This document shows, one piece after another, positions 54,168-62,661 of a DNA stretch of 64,000 bases; within the stretch, counting starts at the first letter, position 1; each line of letters starts with the position of its first letter. The stretch is taken from the NCBI GenBank assembly GCA_007132975.1, contig SLNO01000023.1, forward strand, positions 1 to 64,000, written 5' to 3'. The notes beneath the pieces were generated by a model that saw only the letters and a program-made list of their open reading frames with translations, had not been told where the DNA came from and made no database searches. Both the position numbers and the translations under genes were made by a program. This stretch comes from Balneolales bacterium. GTDB lineage: Bacteria; Bacteroidota; Rhodothermia; Balneolales; Natronogracilivirgulaceae.

Positions 54168-55550
54168 TTATGTGAATTTGGAAATCAAAGCAACAATTTC
54201 ATCCCTTTTATTCTGGAGCAGCCCCGCATCATTCCGGGCTTCTACATTCAGTCGGAGCAGCGGTTCGGTATTAGAGGCCCGCAGATTGAATCGCCAGTCA
54301 TCAAAACTGATGGAAAGTCCGTCCCGGTGCGTGACAGTACCTTTTCCTTCATATTGACTTTCCACGGCCCGCAGCACTTGGGCCGGAGGGGCGGTAATGG
54401 TGAAATTTTGTTCGCCAGTGACCGGAAATCGGCGGATAGCCTCATCCACAAGTTCCGACAGCTTCCGGCCGCTGCTGCTCAAAAGCTCCAGGATCAGAAG
54501 GAAGGGCAAGATGCCCGTATCACAATACCAGAAGCTACGGAAATAGTGATGTGCAGACATTTCGCCGCCGTATTCGGCTTTTTCCAAGCGCATTAACTCC
54601 TTTATAAACACGTGGCCGGTTTTGGACTCCACCGGGACGCCTCCCATATCCCTGATGGTTTCAATGGTGTTCCAGGTAAGGCGCGGATCGTGAATGATCT
54701 TGGCGCCGGGATGTTTTTTCAGGATCTGCCGTGCCAGCAGGCCCACGATATAATATCCTTCGATAAACCGTCCCTTCTCATCGAAAAAGAAGCACCGGTC
54801 GAAATCCCCATCGAATGCCACCCCCAGATCGGCGCTGTTCTTGAGCACGGCTCGGGTCGTATCCTCCCTGCATTCTGGGAGCAGGGGGTTGGGTACGCCA
54901 TTCGGAAAATTTCCATCGGGGTTTTCATAAAGGAGGTCACAGCGGCATGGCAGCATGCCGGCAAGGGCTTGAAGTGTGGGTCCTGCGGCTCCATTCCCTG
55001 CATTCAAGACAATTCTGAGCTCTTTGTCGATGGAGGTGCGGAGTTGTCCGGTCATCCAGTCCAGAAACTCCTTTGTGACATCAAGCCGGGTGTAGTTGCC
55101 GCGCTGGTCGGGGTTGCCGCTACATGAGTGTTGGAACGGACCGTTTTCGGCGACCATTTTCTTTATATCCAGCAGGCCGTTTGCGGACCCGACGGGCACC
55201 ACATCGCGGGCCACAATTTTACATCCATTGTACTCTTTCGGGTTGTGACTTGCAGTAATCATGACCCCGCCGTCAGTCTTGTAAGTCCCGGTGGCGAAAT
55301 AGACCATTTCGGTGCCACATAGTCCAAGGTCAAGCACATCTACCCCGGAGTCACGAAACCCCTCTGTCAGGGCTGCGGCCAGTGTTTCACTGGACATACG
55401 AGCATCATATCCTATAACAATACTTTTTGGTCGAAACTTTGTAGTGAACGCACGGGCGAGGGCGTCCATGAACGATGCATTGACCTGTTCCGGAAAAATC
55501 CCCCTGATGTCGTAGGCCTTGAAAGCGGAGACGTCGCGGTGTGTGCTCAT
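54168..55550 (-). CDS. Phosphomannomutase / phosphoglucomutase
   Basis: The 460-residue alpha-D-phosphohexomutase moves phosphate between C6 and C1 of mannose or glucose. Signatures: AYDIRGIFPE, the catalytic serine loop ITASHNPKEYNG, the metal loop DGDFDRC, the sugar-binding EMSAHHYFR (GEMSAHH) and the C-terminal phosphate loop RASNTEP. GEMSAHHYF is the PMM/PGM type. Together with the cupin it would supply mannose-1-phosphate for GDP-mannose. Confidence 0.93.
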   Translation of the reverse strand: MSTHRDVSAFKAYDIRGIFPEQVNASFMDALARAFTTKFRPKSIVIGYDARMSSETLAAALTEGFRDSGVDVLDLGLCGTEMVYFATGTYKTDGGVMITASHNPKEYNGCKIVARDVVPVGSANGLLDIKKMVAENGPFQHSCSGNPDQRGNYTRLDVTKEFLDWMTGQLRTSIDKELRIVLNAGNGAAGPTLQALAGMLPCRCDLLYENPDGNFPNGVPNPLLPECREDTTRAVLKNSADLGVAFDGDFDRCFFFDEKGRFIEGYYIVGLLARQILKKHPGAKIIHDPRLTWNTIETIRDMGGVPVESKTGHVFIKELMRLEKAEYGGEMSAHHYFRSFWYCDTGILPFLLILELLSSSGRKLSELVDEAIRRFPVTGEQNFTITAPPAQVLRAVESQYEGKGTVTHRDGLSISFDDWRFNLRASNTEPLLRLNVEARNDAGLLQNKRDEIVALISKFT

Positions 55551-55583
55551 GTTATGAAAACGTGCGTTGAGGGATATCTTTAT

Positions 55584-56822
55584 TCAGGGGTTAGGTCCGA
55601 AATGGTCGGCATGTCGCAAGTCCTGTTTCATAAGCAGTTCCGGGACCGGGGCCAATATCGTGTATAGCGGCAAAGTTGCGACGCCGAGAGCGGCGGCATC
55701 TATACCGGACGATGCAATCTCCAGTTCAGGCCGGCTCGATTTGCGCGGAATTCGATGAGGCGGGAGTGCGTCAAGGATACGCTGGCGCATCCAACAGAGG
55801 ATGATTTCCGGAAGTCGTCCACCCAGGAATATAGTCTGAGGATCTATCAGATACTCCAACGCGGCGATGAGCGGTACGAGCTGGTCCGTGCCGGTTTCAA
55901 GCCATTTCATCAGTATGGGATTGCCCTCTTCGAATCGGGTTCCCAAATCAGCCTGGGAGGATGCAGGGTAGCCGGCATCGGTCATCTTCTTCTTGAGCAG
56001 CGACATATTGAAATAGCCGCCGAGGTGGTCATGTTCAAACAATCGGTCGCCGTTTCCCGAACGCAAGGATGACGGGAAATAGCCAAGTTCACCGGCATTG
56101 CCGGTATGGCCGGAGTAGAGCTGGCCCCGGATTACCAGTCCACCACCCAGACCGGCACCAAAATAGAGGAAGAAGAAAGAGTCGATGTGCTTGGCCTTGC
56201 CGTACCAGTGCTCACCAATGGCAGCAGCCGATGCATTGTTTTCAATTATAATGGGCAGGTTGAGCCGGGCCCGGAGTTGCTTCAGGACAGGAGTATGGTC
56301 CCATCCAGGCAGGGCATCCGGGTTGATCATGTCGTCGCTTTCCTTTTTGTCCTTGGTCGGATCCATGGGACCAGGCAGACCGACACCCACACCCCAGAGT
56401 TTTTTCTTGCTTATTTTTTTTCTTTGAATAATGCCGGTGACGGTTCCGCTCATGAGTTCCACGGCCTCCTCTGGTGACGGGAAATCGAGATCCAGCGACA
56501 TTTCGTAGCAGATCCTGCCATTGAGATTGAGCATCACAGCTGTCAGGTGATCCTTGTCGAAGTCAATGCCTATGGAGTAGGCGGCATCTTCGTTGATCTT
56601 GAGCTGCACGGCAGGAGCACCCCTTCCGGAAATCTGGCGTGAGTGTTCAACAATCAGACCACTTTTTTCCAGTTTTTTAGTGATATTGGTGACCGTCTGA
56701 ACTGTAAGATGGGTCTGGCGGGAAATATCCATCCGGGATACGGGTCCATGCAGGCGGATAATCTCCAGGACAATTCGGTTGTTGTAGGAGTTTGCGTATT
56801 GCAGGTTTGTTCCGAATAACAT
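55584..56822 (-). CDS. ROK-family transcriptional regulator lacking the zinc motif
   Basis: The 412-residue protein has an N-terminal winged helix (about residues 20-60, GPVSRMDISRQTHLTVQTVTNITKKLEKSGLI) and a ROK sugar-binding/kinase-like domain (AYSIGIDFDKDHLTAVMLNL, GVGVGLPGPMDP, IIENNASAAAIGEHWYG, FFFLYFGAGLGGGLVI). Instead of the CxCGxxGCxE zinc motif after the GHTGNAGELGYF histidine, it has SGNGDRLFEH without cysteines. It is 33 bp upstream of the phosphohexomutase on the same strand, so it probably regulates the mannose genes. The sugar ligand is unknown. Confidence 0.88.
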   Translation of the reverse strand: MLFGTNLQYANSYNNRIVLEIIRLHGPVSRMDISRQTHLTVQTVTNITKKLEKSGLIVEHSRQISGRGAPAVQLKINEDAAYSIGIDFDKDHLTAVMLNLNGRICYEMSLDLDFPSPEEAVELMSGTVTGIIQRKKISKKKLWGVGVGLPGPMDPTKDKKESDDMINPDALPGWDHTPVLKQLRARLNLPIIIENNASAAAIGEHWYGKAKHIDSFFFLYFGAGLGGGLVIRGQLYSGHTGNAGELGYFPSSLRSGNGDRLFEHDHLGGYFNMSLLKKKMTDAGYPASSQADLGTRFEEGNPILMKWLETGTDQLVPLIAALEYLIDPQTIFLGGRLPEIILCWMRQRILDALPPHRIPRKSSRPELEIASSGIDAAALGVATLPLYTILAPVPELLMKQDLRHADHFGPNP

Positions 56823-56991
56823 AGGTGCGGGGCTCAGATCCGGTTGCGGCAGGCTGGCTGCTTTTAATGGTTAATCGTGCGGATTGATTCGGCAAACGGA
56901 GTTTAAGGAGTGCCGTTATCATGATGAATATAATAAATTATTGGGGCATTCTTTCAAATTGAATGCGTTGGTTTGCATATGTTTGACATGC

Positions 56992-57027
56992 AAAAAAAAA
57001 CGCGAGACGGCTATCAACCGACTCGCG
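56992..57027 (-). terminator. Strong intrinsic terminator, minus strand
   Basis: CGCGAGTCGG and CCGTCTCGCG pair over 10 bp with one mismatch around a 7-nt loop, followed on the minus strand by nine T residues. The nearest upstream minus-strand gene ends 660 bp away, so an unannotated transcript may end here. Confidence 0.8.
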
Positions 57028-57147
57028 TACATTACAGGGACATGTAATTGTTATGTTCTATGTAGTCAAAGAGTTACCTTCAAAAATCACAGAGTGTGCC
57101 TGATGTTTAAATCAAGCTCATGCAAAGGTAGAGATGATGCGATAGAA

Positions 57148-57177
57148 ATTCAAATTATTTTTTAAAAATATTTGAAT
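57148..57177. promoter_or_regulatory. AT-rich 30-bp near-palindrome
   Basis: ATTCAAAT and ATTTGAAT enclose a TATTTTTTAAAAAT core. It lies 326 bp upstream of the ROK regulator start. ROK repressors often bind AT-rich dyads, so it may be an operator; a promoter role is also possible. Confidence 0.35.
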
Positions 57178-57651
57178 TAATTGATATTTTTTTCTTGCTT
57201 GCCTGATATATTATCTTGCATGTCTTGTATTATCAACAGAATACAACAAGCACTGATTGATGATTATAACTGACCATTATAGAAAAAAAGTTCAACTGAC
57301 TACACAATAGTGTGTCAGGCAACCATTTGGTGGGTGCGTGAAATTGCAGCCAGAAATGAGCAACTGTTTTTAAGGATGACAGCCCTTTCACAAGCTGCCA
57401 CACGAGAGTTCATCAAGAAACATGCGTATCCCTTATGACATGTTGTACATAAGAGCGCGATATTGGACTATCCTTACAGATGTTCAGGGAAATGTCACAA
57501 AATGGCACTTAAATATCGCTTCAGTTGAGTGACGCAAGAAGGCTGATGGTGCCAGAATTTCTGTCCACGAGCGATTTACATGGAGTTGCTCAATGCAATA
57601 ATATGGGTAACTACGGCTGTGATTCAAGGGAATGACAACATCCGGCCACCT

Positions 57652-57676
57652 GAGTTCATTCTGAGCGAATGAACTC
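57652..57676 (-). terminator. Hairpin downstream of the ParB-like gene
   Basis: GAGTTCATTC and GAATGAACTC are perfect 10-bp complements around TGAGC, 11 bp beyond the stop codon at 57687. There is no long T-run, so it may be an RNA 3'-end stabiliser rather than an efficient terminator. Confidence 0.5.
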
Positions 57677-57686
57677 TGTTTAGGAA

Positions 57687-58292
57687 TTATTTATGCGGCT
57701 TTAGCGAGCGGTATGCAACCAGATGCGAGATACCATCAGGGTGTACGAACCCGATTCTGGCGGGAATGGTTGGCAGGTTCAGGTTTTTCGCGATAGCAAT
57801 TCTGTGGGCTCCTTGCCCGACATGAATCAGTTCCCCATTTCTGCCAATGCAAAGCGTGATCAAATGCTTATCCTTTGATGAAAAAGCCCCGTCCTTTTTT
57901 ATTTGTTCATAAATAGCATCCAACTTCATGTACCGCTTTTTCAATTCATTGTGCATTTCAACAGAGTCATCGCCAAAGATTTTCATTTTGTATTCAAACA
58001 TACCGATTTCTTCCCATGACATACCTTTGTTATATCGCGTATCGATGGCATCATCCTTGAATTCATTTGAGCCATTATCAGCGTGTTGGTCCCAATCTCC
58101 CTGCACGACGCATCCGCTTAGCCTTCGCAGCTTCGTAATTCTCTTTTTCGCCACATCGTGCTTAAGCTTGAATTTGATATCATTGGGATTGACGTTGATT
58201 TTTTCCTGATATGCAGGCACTTTGGAGCCGAATTTCATCAGGTATCTGAAATTCAACAGATATACAAATGCTTTTTTTACTGTTTTCATCAT
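57687..58292 (-). CDS. ParB/sulfiredoxin-fold-like protein
   Basis: The 201-residue protein ends in a ParB-like core: HLITLCIGRNGELIHVGQGAHRIAIAKNL with the G-x-HR-x-A-x-A motif at ~161-168. This resembles proteins found near polysaccharide genes in diverse bacteria and archaea. The N-terminal half (KVPAYQEKINVNPNDIKFKL, SGCVVQGDWDQHA, YNKGMSWEEIGMFEYKM) matches the same uncharacterised group. It is lysine-rich with AT-leaning codons unlike its neighbours, suggesting acquisition. It sits alone between repeat cluster B and the sparse region. Function is unknown. Confidence 0.65.
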   Translation of the reverse strand: MMKTVKKAFVYLLNFRYLMKFGSKVPAYQEKINVNPNDIKFKLKHDVAKKRITKLRRLSGCVVQGDWDQHADNGSNEFKDDAIDTRYNKGMSWEEIGMFEYKMKIFGDDSVEMHNELKKRYMKLDAIYEQIKKDGAFSSKDKHLITLCIGRNGELIHVGQGAHRIAIAKNLNLPTIPARIGFVHPDGISHLVAYRSLKPHK

Positions 58293-58428
58293 CTTGCGTT
58301 TATTTTTATTTGGCTTGCTCTTTCAGAATCAATTTTGATCTTCCCCCTGCCTGATACCAGCATACGAATGCATGGTCTCCGATTGCCTGAAGGCATTGCC
58401 GGGCACCATCAGGTGAACCAAATGAACC

Positions 58429-58537
58429 AAGGGCCACGACATGTCCGCATGCCATCCTGGTCACACAGGAACATGATTAAAAGTGTCATGGTCATTCTAT
58501 GTGTCCTTATGAATCATAACATATTAAACAGATGAAA
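58429..58537 (-). repeat. Palindromic intergenic element, unit B1 (type II, degenerate)
   Basis: Read on the minus strand it begins TTTCATCTGTTTAATA, contains GATTCATAAGGACACATAG (shared with A1 and A3), arm AATGACCATGACAC, CTGTGTG and a partner arm that pairs at 11 of 14 positions. It is the most decayed unit of the family. Confidence 0.65.
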
Positions 58538-58635
58538 TGACCATAACCGTAGCCCGGTCACACAATAGCATGATTAAAAGTGTCATGGTCATTCTATGTG
58601 ACGAAATGAATCCAAAATTTTAAACACATGAAATA
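58529..58635 (-). repeat. Palindromic intergenic element, unit B2 (type II)
   Basis: On the minus strand: TTTCATGTGTTTAAAATTTTGG, CACATAG, arm AATGACCAT (plus-strand 58585-58593 complement), TTGTGTG, hairpin ACCG/CGGT, then arm ATGGTCATT (58536-58544). The arms are perfectly complementary over 9 bp yet differ from those of A2. Confidence 0.75.
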
Positions 58636-58646
58636 ATTAATGAAAT

Positions 58647-58745
58647 TTTCATCTGCTTACATCAACTTAGACTCATAAGACCGGAATGAAAGCACATGAC
58701 ATAAAGCATCGTGCCCCCTTGTGACAGCGGGTGGCTGTCATGTTC
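58647..58745 (+). repeat. Palindromic intergenic element, unit B3 (type I)
   Basis: It starts TTTCATCTGCTTACATCA and aligns with A1 (GACTCATAAGACCGGAATGA). Arms ACATGACA (58694-58701) and TGTCATGT (58736-58743) are perfect 8-bp complements and differ from the A1 arms in a compensatory way. It points away from B2 and ends 136 bp before the acyl-CoA synthetase. Confidence 0.75.
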
Positions 58746-58880
58746 TTTTCCTTGATACCATTATAATCTATAGATATGTGATCAAACTATGCAATAAAAA
58801 AGCGTTCTATTAATAAAGTCTAATGCATTTCAAACCATTGAACTACGAGACCCTGCCACCTCAAGAAAATTTGCAAGATC

Positions 58881-60896
58881 ATGCAAACACTAGTCCAGTT
58901 CACCGAACATTATTGCAAGAAATATGCCGACAATCCTTATATGTGGGAAAAACCGCGAAGACTTACCAAGGGTCAGTCCACAGGCAGAAGCAAAACAAAC
59001 CCTGCCGAAATGGGCAAGTCAGCGGGGAGCGGCCCGGAGCCCTATCAGCCGACGACTTACCGGCAGACACTCGACCAGATCCATGAGTTCGGTGCCGGAC
59101 TCATGGCACTGGGCGTGGAGCCGGGCGAACGGGTGGCGCTTCTGTCGGAAGGACGCAACGACTGGGTTGTCAGCGAACTGGCCATCCTGTTCAACGGAGC
59201 TGTAAATGTGCCGCTCTCTGTAAAGCTATCGCCAGTGGAACTGCAGTTCCGGCTGTTCCATTCCGATGCCTCGGTGCTGATCATCTCGGAGGGACAGCTC
59301 CACAAAATCGCCGATATCCGTGCCAATCTGCCCGACCTGAAACAGATCATCCTGCTGGATCCGCGGGAACACTACGCAGAGGATGAAATCAGCAAGAACA
59401 AGGTGATCAGGATGGGGCACCAGCTGCTTGAGAAACGCCGCGACGATTTTGAGCGCAGGAAGGATGCTGTCGGTCCGAACGACCCGGCCAACATTTCCTA
59501 TACCTCCGGTACTACCGCCGATCCCAAGGGAATCATCCTCACCCACCGCAATTACACGGCCAACGTGGAGCAGGCACTAACGCTGATGGACATCCCTCCA
59601 TCCTACCGTACGCTGCTTATCCTGCCTCTGGACCATTCCTTCGCCCATACGGCGGGCATCTATTCATTTATGGCCAAGGGGGCAAGCATTGGCATGGTGG
59701 AAGCTGGACGCACGCCAATGGAGACTTTGCGCAACATCCCCGAAAATATTAAGGAACTCAAGCCCAATCTTCTCCTGAGCGTGCCGGCCCTTGCGAAAAA
59801 CTTCCGGAAGAACATCGAGGCGGCGATCCGCGCCAAAGGGCCATTCGTCCAGCGGCTGTTTGAAGACGCCCTTAAAACCGCCTACAAGTACAACCGCGAG
59901 GGCTACAACAAGAACACGTGGGACCTGGTCAGCCGCAGCAAGCTTTTCCTGTACGACAGGATCCTGTTCCGCAAGGTACGCGAGAATTTTGGAGGCGAAC
60001 TCAAGTTCTTCATCGGCGGCGGTGCACTGCTCGACATTGAGCTTCAGCGCTTTTTCTATGCGCTGGGCATGCCGATGATGCAGGGATACGGATTGTCAGA
60101 AGCCACACCGATCATCTCCTCCAATTCTCTGGACAAGCACAAACTGGGGTCGTCTGGGCATCTGGTCACCCCGCTGGAACTGAAGATTGTCGATGCGGAG
60201 GGACGTGAACTTCCGGTCGGACAAAAGGGTGAGATCATCATCAAAGGTGAGAACGTGATGAAGGGGTACTGGAAAAACCCTGATGCAACGAGGGAGACAA
60301 TCCGTGACGGCTGGCTCTATACAGGCGATATGGGTTACCTTGATGAGGATGGCTTTTTGTACGTCCTGGGCCGGTTCAAGAGCCTGCTGATCGGACATGA
60401 CGGGGAGAAATACAGTCCGGAGGCCATAGAGGAGACGATATCGGAGAAATCGCGGATTGTTGAGCAGGTTATGCTTCACAACAATCAGGACCCCTATACA
60501 GTGGCGCTTCTTTTCCCCAACAAGGAGGCTCTGAAGCGAAAATTGGCGGAGCAGTCGGGTGGAAAAGGGGCATCATTCGGTCAGGGTGACGATAGCGATG
60601 AAACGACCGGACAACTGGTTGACCAGGCGCTGGAAATCATCAAGGCTGAGATCGATCAGTACCGGGATGGGGGACCGTTGGGCAATCATTTCCCGGACCG
60701 TTGGCTTCCCAGTGCTGTCGGCATCCTGCCGGAAGGTTTCACAGAGGAGAACAAGATGATGAACAGCACCATGAAAATCGTGCGAGGCCGCATCACGGAT
60801 ACGTATGAAGAGCTGCTGGAGTATCTGTACCTGCCCGAAGGGCGTGATATAAAGAATCGGCGCAACCGCCAAGTGATGGAAAAAATGCTGACTTAG
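58881..60896 (+). CDS. Long-chain fatty-acid CoA ligase (AMP-binding)
   Basis: The 671-residue adenylate-forming enzyme shows SYTSGTTADPKGIILTH, the YGLSEATPI motif, GWLYTGDMGYLDEDGFL and RFKSLLIGHDGEKYSPEAIEE. It is longer than the other synthetase in the window, with extra C-terminal segments (~residues 575-671, rich in charged residues), the layout of FACL/FadD15-type long-chain enzymes. It lies downstream of repeat cluster B. The ATG at 58881 is chosen because MQTLVQFTEHYCKKYAD fits the usual N-terminus. Confidence 0.9.
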   Translation: MQTLVQFTEHYCKKYADNPYMWEKPRRLTKGQSTGRSKTNPAEMGKSAGSGPEPYQPTTYRQTLDQIHEFGAGLMALGVEPGERVALLSEGRNDWVVSELAILFNGAVNVPLSVKLSPVELQFRLFHSDASVLIISEGQLHKIADIRANLPDLKQIILLDPREHYAEDEISKNKVIRMGHQLLEKRRDDFERRKDAVGPNDPANISYTSGTTADPKGIILTHRNYTANVEQALTLMDIPPSYRTLLILPLDHSFAHTAGIYSFMAKGASIGMVEAGRTPMETLRNIPENIKELKPNLLLSVPALAKNFRKNIEAAIRAKGPFVQRLFEDALKTAYKYNREGYNKNTWDLVSRSKLFLYDRILFRKVRENFGGELKFFIGGGALLDIELQRFFYALGMPMMQGYGLSEATPIISSNSLDKHKLGSSGHLVTPLELKIVDAEGRELPVGQKGEIIIKGENVMKGYWKNPDATRETIRDGWLYTGDMGYLDEDGFLYVLGRFKSLLIGHDGEKYSPEAIEETISEKSRIVEQVMLHNNQDPYTVALLFPNKEALKRKLAEQSGGKGASFGQGDDSDETTGQLVDQALEIIKAEIDQYRDGGPLGNHFPDRWLPSAVGILPEGFTEENKMMNSTMKIVRGRITDTYEELLEYLYLPEGRDIKNRRNRQVMEKMLT

Positions 60897-60968
60897 CACC
60901 CTCTCTAATTGAAATCAAGATTTAGCCCGATGGATTAAGGGTCGGCGGCAAGCCGGTCCGGAGCTGGC

Positions 60969-62279
60969 TTATTCCGTCACCGTGACACGGGGTCCCGCCA
61001 CTGTGACCCGGTCGATATGGCGACCGTCCTCATCATACATTTCCAGCCGGATATAATCCCCATCGATTTCACCCATGATGAAATGGCGCAGCGAATCGGC
61101 TTCGGCTATATACCAGGGCAGCCGGCCATGGTCATCCCTGCGGGGTTCGCGCGTACGCACGCCCCACGCGCCATCCCCGATGTAGTGAATACCACTTGGG
61201 TCCACCTGCCCGTTGCGGATCGGATGGGTGCGCTTGTAGGCGTGGTCATGGTTCTCAAACGCCAGCCGCACTTCATGTTCCTCGAAGATAGGCACCCAGT
61301 ATTCGCGCACCTGGGAGACCAGGGAGTTGTTGAAATCGCGTACCGATGGCCATGCCGGGACATGGTAAACCGGAATGATATGCCGCATATGCCCACGCTG
61401 GTGCAGCTCACGGCGCAGCCAGTCGGTCTGCACTCCGCCAATGAATGAAGCGTGGCCCGTATCCAGAAGAAACAGGCTCAGATAATCCCCGAAATCGAGC
61501 ACTCCGTAGGCATCCGGACCCGGGAAAGCGATGAATGTACTGAAATAGGGGGCATGGCGCCGCACAAAATCGGGATCGTTGTACTCAGCGGGAGAGTAAT
61601 TGTGGATGTACCCCTTGAACAGCTCATGGTTTCCGATGGCGGCGACATGCGGGATGACGCGGTTGTCGGATGTTATCATTTCTTCGGTCCACACCTTGAA
61701 ATAATCATACCAGCGGCCGACTTTTCGAGCTTCACCGTCGGCATAGGCCAAATCTCCGCCAATGACAGCAAAATCGAGCTCATCTGCCCCGTCGGTTCTC
61801 ATGACACTGGCGGCGGTGTTGCGCATCCAATCGGCACGGTGGAGCATGTCCCCGCCGGCCACAAACCGGACGGGTCGCGTGAGCAGGGAGGGCATGGTAC
61901 GGAACTGGTAAACCGGTGGTTCGGAGTTGAAACGGAACTCATAACGCTGATCCGGTTGCAATTCGGTCAACTCGGCGCGCCGGAAGCTGCGGTTGGTGCC
62001 GGGGACACTTATCCTGTCGCCCTCGGCCAGCATCCACCCTTCTTCCCCAAGCTTCCTGTACTCCAGCCAGGACTGCGTGCCTGGTGACGGATGCCAGTCA
62101 AGCGTCATAGTTGTGGCTGGGTCGCGTTGCCATGACAACAGAAAGGAGTCAGGGGGCTCTACCTTCTGTGGTGCTACTTCCAAATCGCTCTCCAGAATAC
62201 AACCGGCCGGCACAGCTGCCACCAGCAACAAAAGCACAGCGCTTCGCTGTATCCATCTGAAATTGCAAGCAAGGTTCAT
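60969..62279 (-). CDS. Purple acid phosphatase-like lipoprotein
   Basis: The 436-residue protein has a lipoprotein signal ending VPAGC (Cys ~27) and an N-terminal fibronectin-type domain (TMTLDWHPSPGTQSWLEYRK, ELQPDQRYEFRF). A metallophosphoesterase domain follows: RFVAGGDM, VIGGDLAYADG, AAIGNHELF, IIPVYHVPAW and FENHDHAYKRTHP. The arrangement is that of purple acid phosphatases; the last motif has Asn in place of the usual Gly in GHxH. It probably hydrolyses phosphate esters outside the inner membrane. The substrate is not evident. Confidence 0.87.
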   Translation of the reverse strand: MNLACNFRWIQRSAVLLLLVAAVPAGCILESDLEVAPQKVEPPDSFLLSWQRDPATTMTLDWHPSPGTQSWLEYRKLGEEGWMLAEGDRISVPGTNRSFRRAELTELQPDQRYEFRFNSEPPVYQFRTMPSLLTRPVRFVAGGDMLHRADWMRNTAASVMRTDGADELDFAVIGGDLAYADGEARKVGRWYDYFKVWTEEMITSDNRVIPHVAAIGNHELFKGYIHNYSPAEYNDPDFVRRHAPYFSTFIAFPGPDAYGVLDFGDYLSLFLLDTGHASFIGGVQTDWLRRELHQRGHMRHIIPVYHVPAWPSVRDFNNSLVSQVREYWVPIFEEHEVRLAFENHDHAYKRTHPIRNGQVDPSGIHYIGDGAWGVRTREPRRDDHGRLPWYIAEADSLRHFIMGEIDGDYIRLEMYDEDGRHIDRVTVAGPRVTVTE

Positions 62280-62400
62280 GTTATTCTGCGCTTGATAATG
62301 GATGTTTCCAGAGAACCATTTCTTGGAATTTAGGAAAAAAAGGTTTTATTATGCTGATTATACAGGTTGTGGTGGTCGATTTTTGCTTTTCTGATCATTA

Positions 62401-62661
62401 GTGACAGCACAAGCCGTCAGGGCTGGTTCACAGAAAATTGCCGCACATATGACCATGTTCACCTTCCAACGAACTTGCCGCCTTTGTGGTTCACCAATGG
62501 ACCGCATCAAGAGGAAAAAGTGGCATCGAATCTTGAGCAGGATCATCCCAGTAATTCACGTTTCATGCTGCAACCGTCACTACCTGCTCTTCCATCCGGG
62601 TGCCAACAGCAAACTTTCGTCACGGAAGGGCTTGAGCGGAGCCAGCCCGCCGGATCCATAG
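62401..62661 (+). CDS. Possible small zinc-ribbon protein
   Basis: The frame encodes up to 86 residues; ATG 62455 gives MFTFQRTCRLCGSPMDRIKR. After CRLC comes a basic stretch RIKRKKWHRIL, a short hydrophobic turn, and CCNRHYLLF, the general plan of small proteins with a CxxC, an Arg/Lys helix and a second cysteine pair. It overlaps the wecB 3' end antisense by 82 bp. No hit can be named. It could be a chance frame. Confidence 0.4.
   Translation: MTAQAVRAGSQKIAAHMTMFTFQRTCRLCGSPMDRIKRKKWHRILSRIIPVIHVSCCNRHYLLFHPGANSKLSSRKGLSGASPPDP

Larger units (their letters stand above)
56823..57686. other. 860-bp sparse, AT-richer intergenic region
   Basis: No convincing protein gene is seen on either strand. 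It holds the minus-strand terminator at 56992-57027, a 30-bp AT palindrome at 57148-57177 and a 10-bp-stem hairpin at 57652-57676 just after the ParB-like gene. A 12-nt match (TGTTTAAATCAA, 57104-57115) to repeat unit A1 may mark a decayed copy. Confidence 0.6.
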
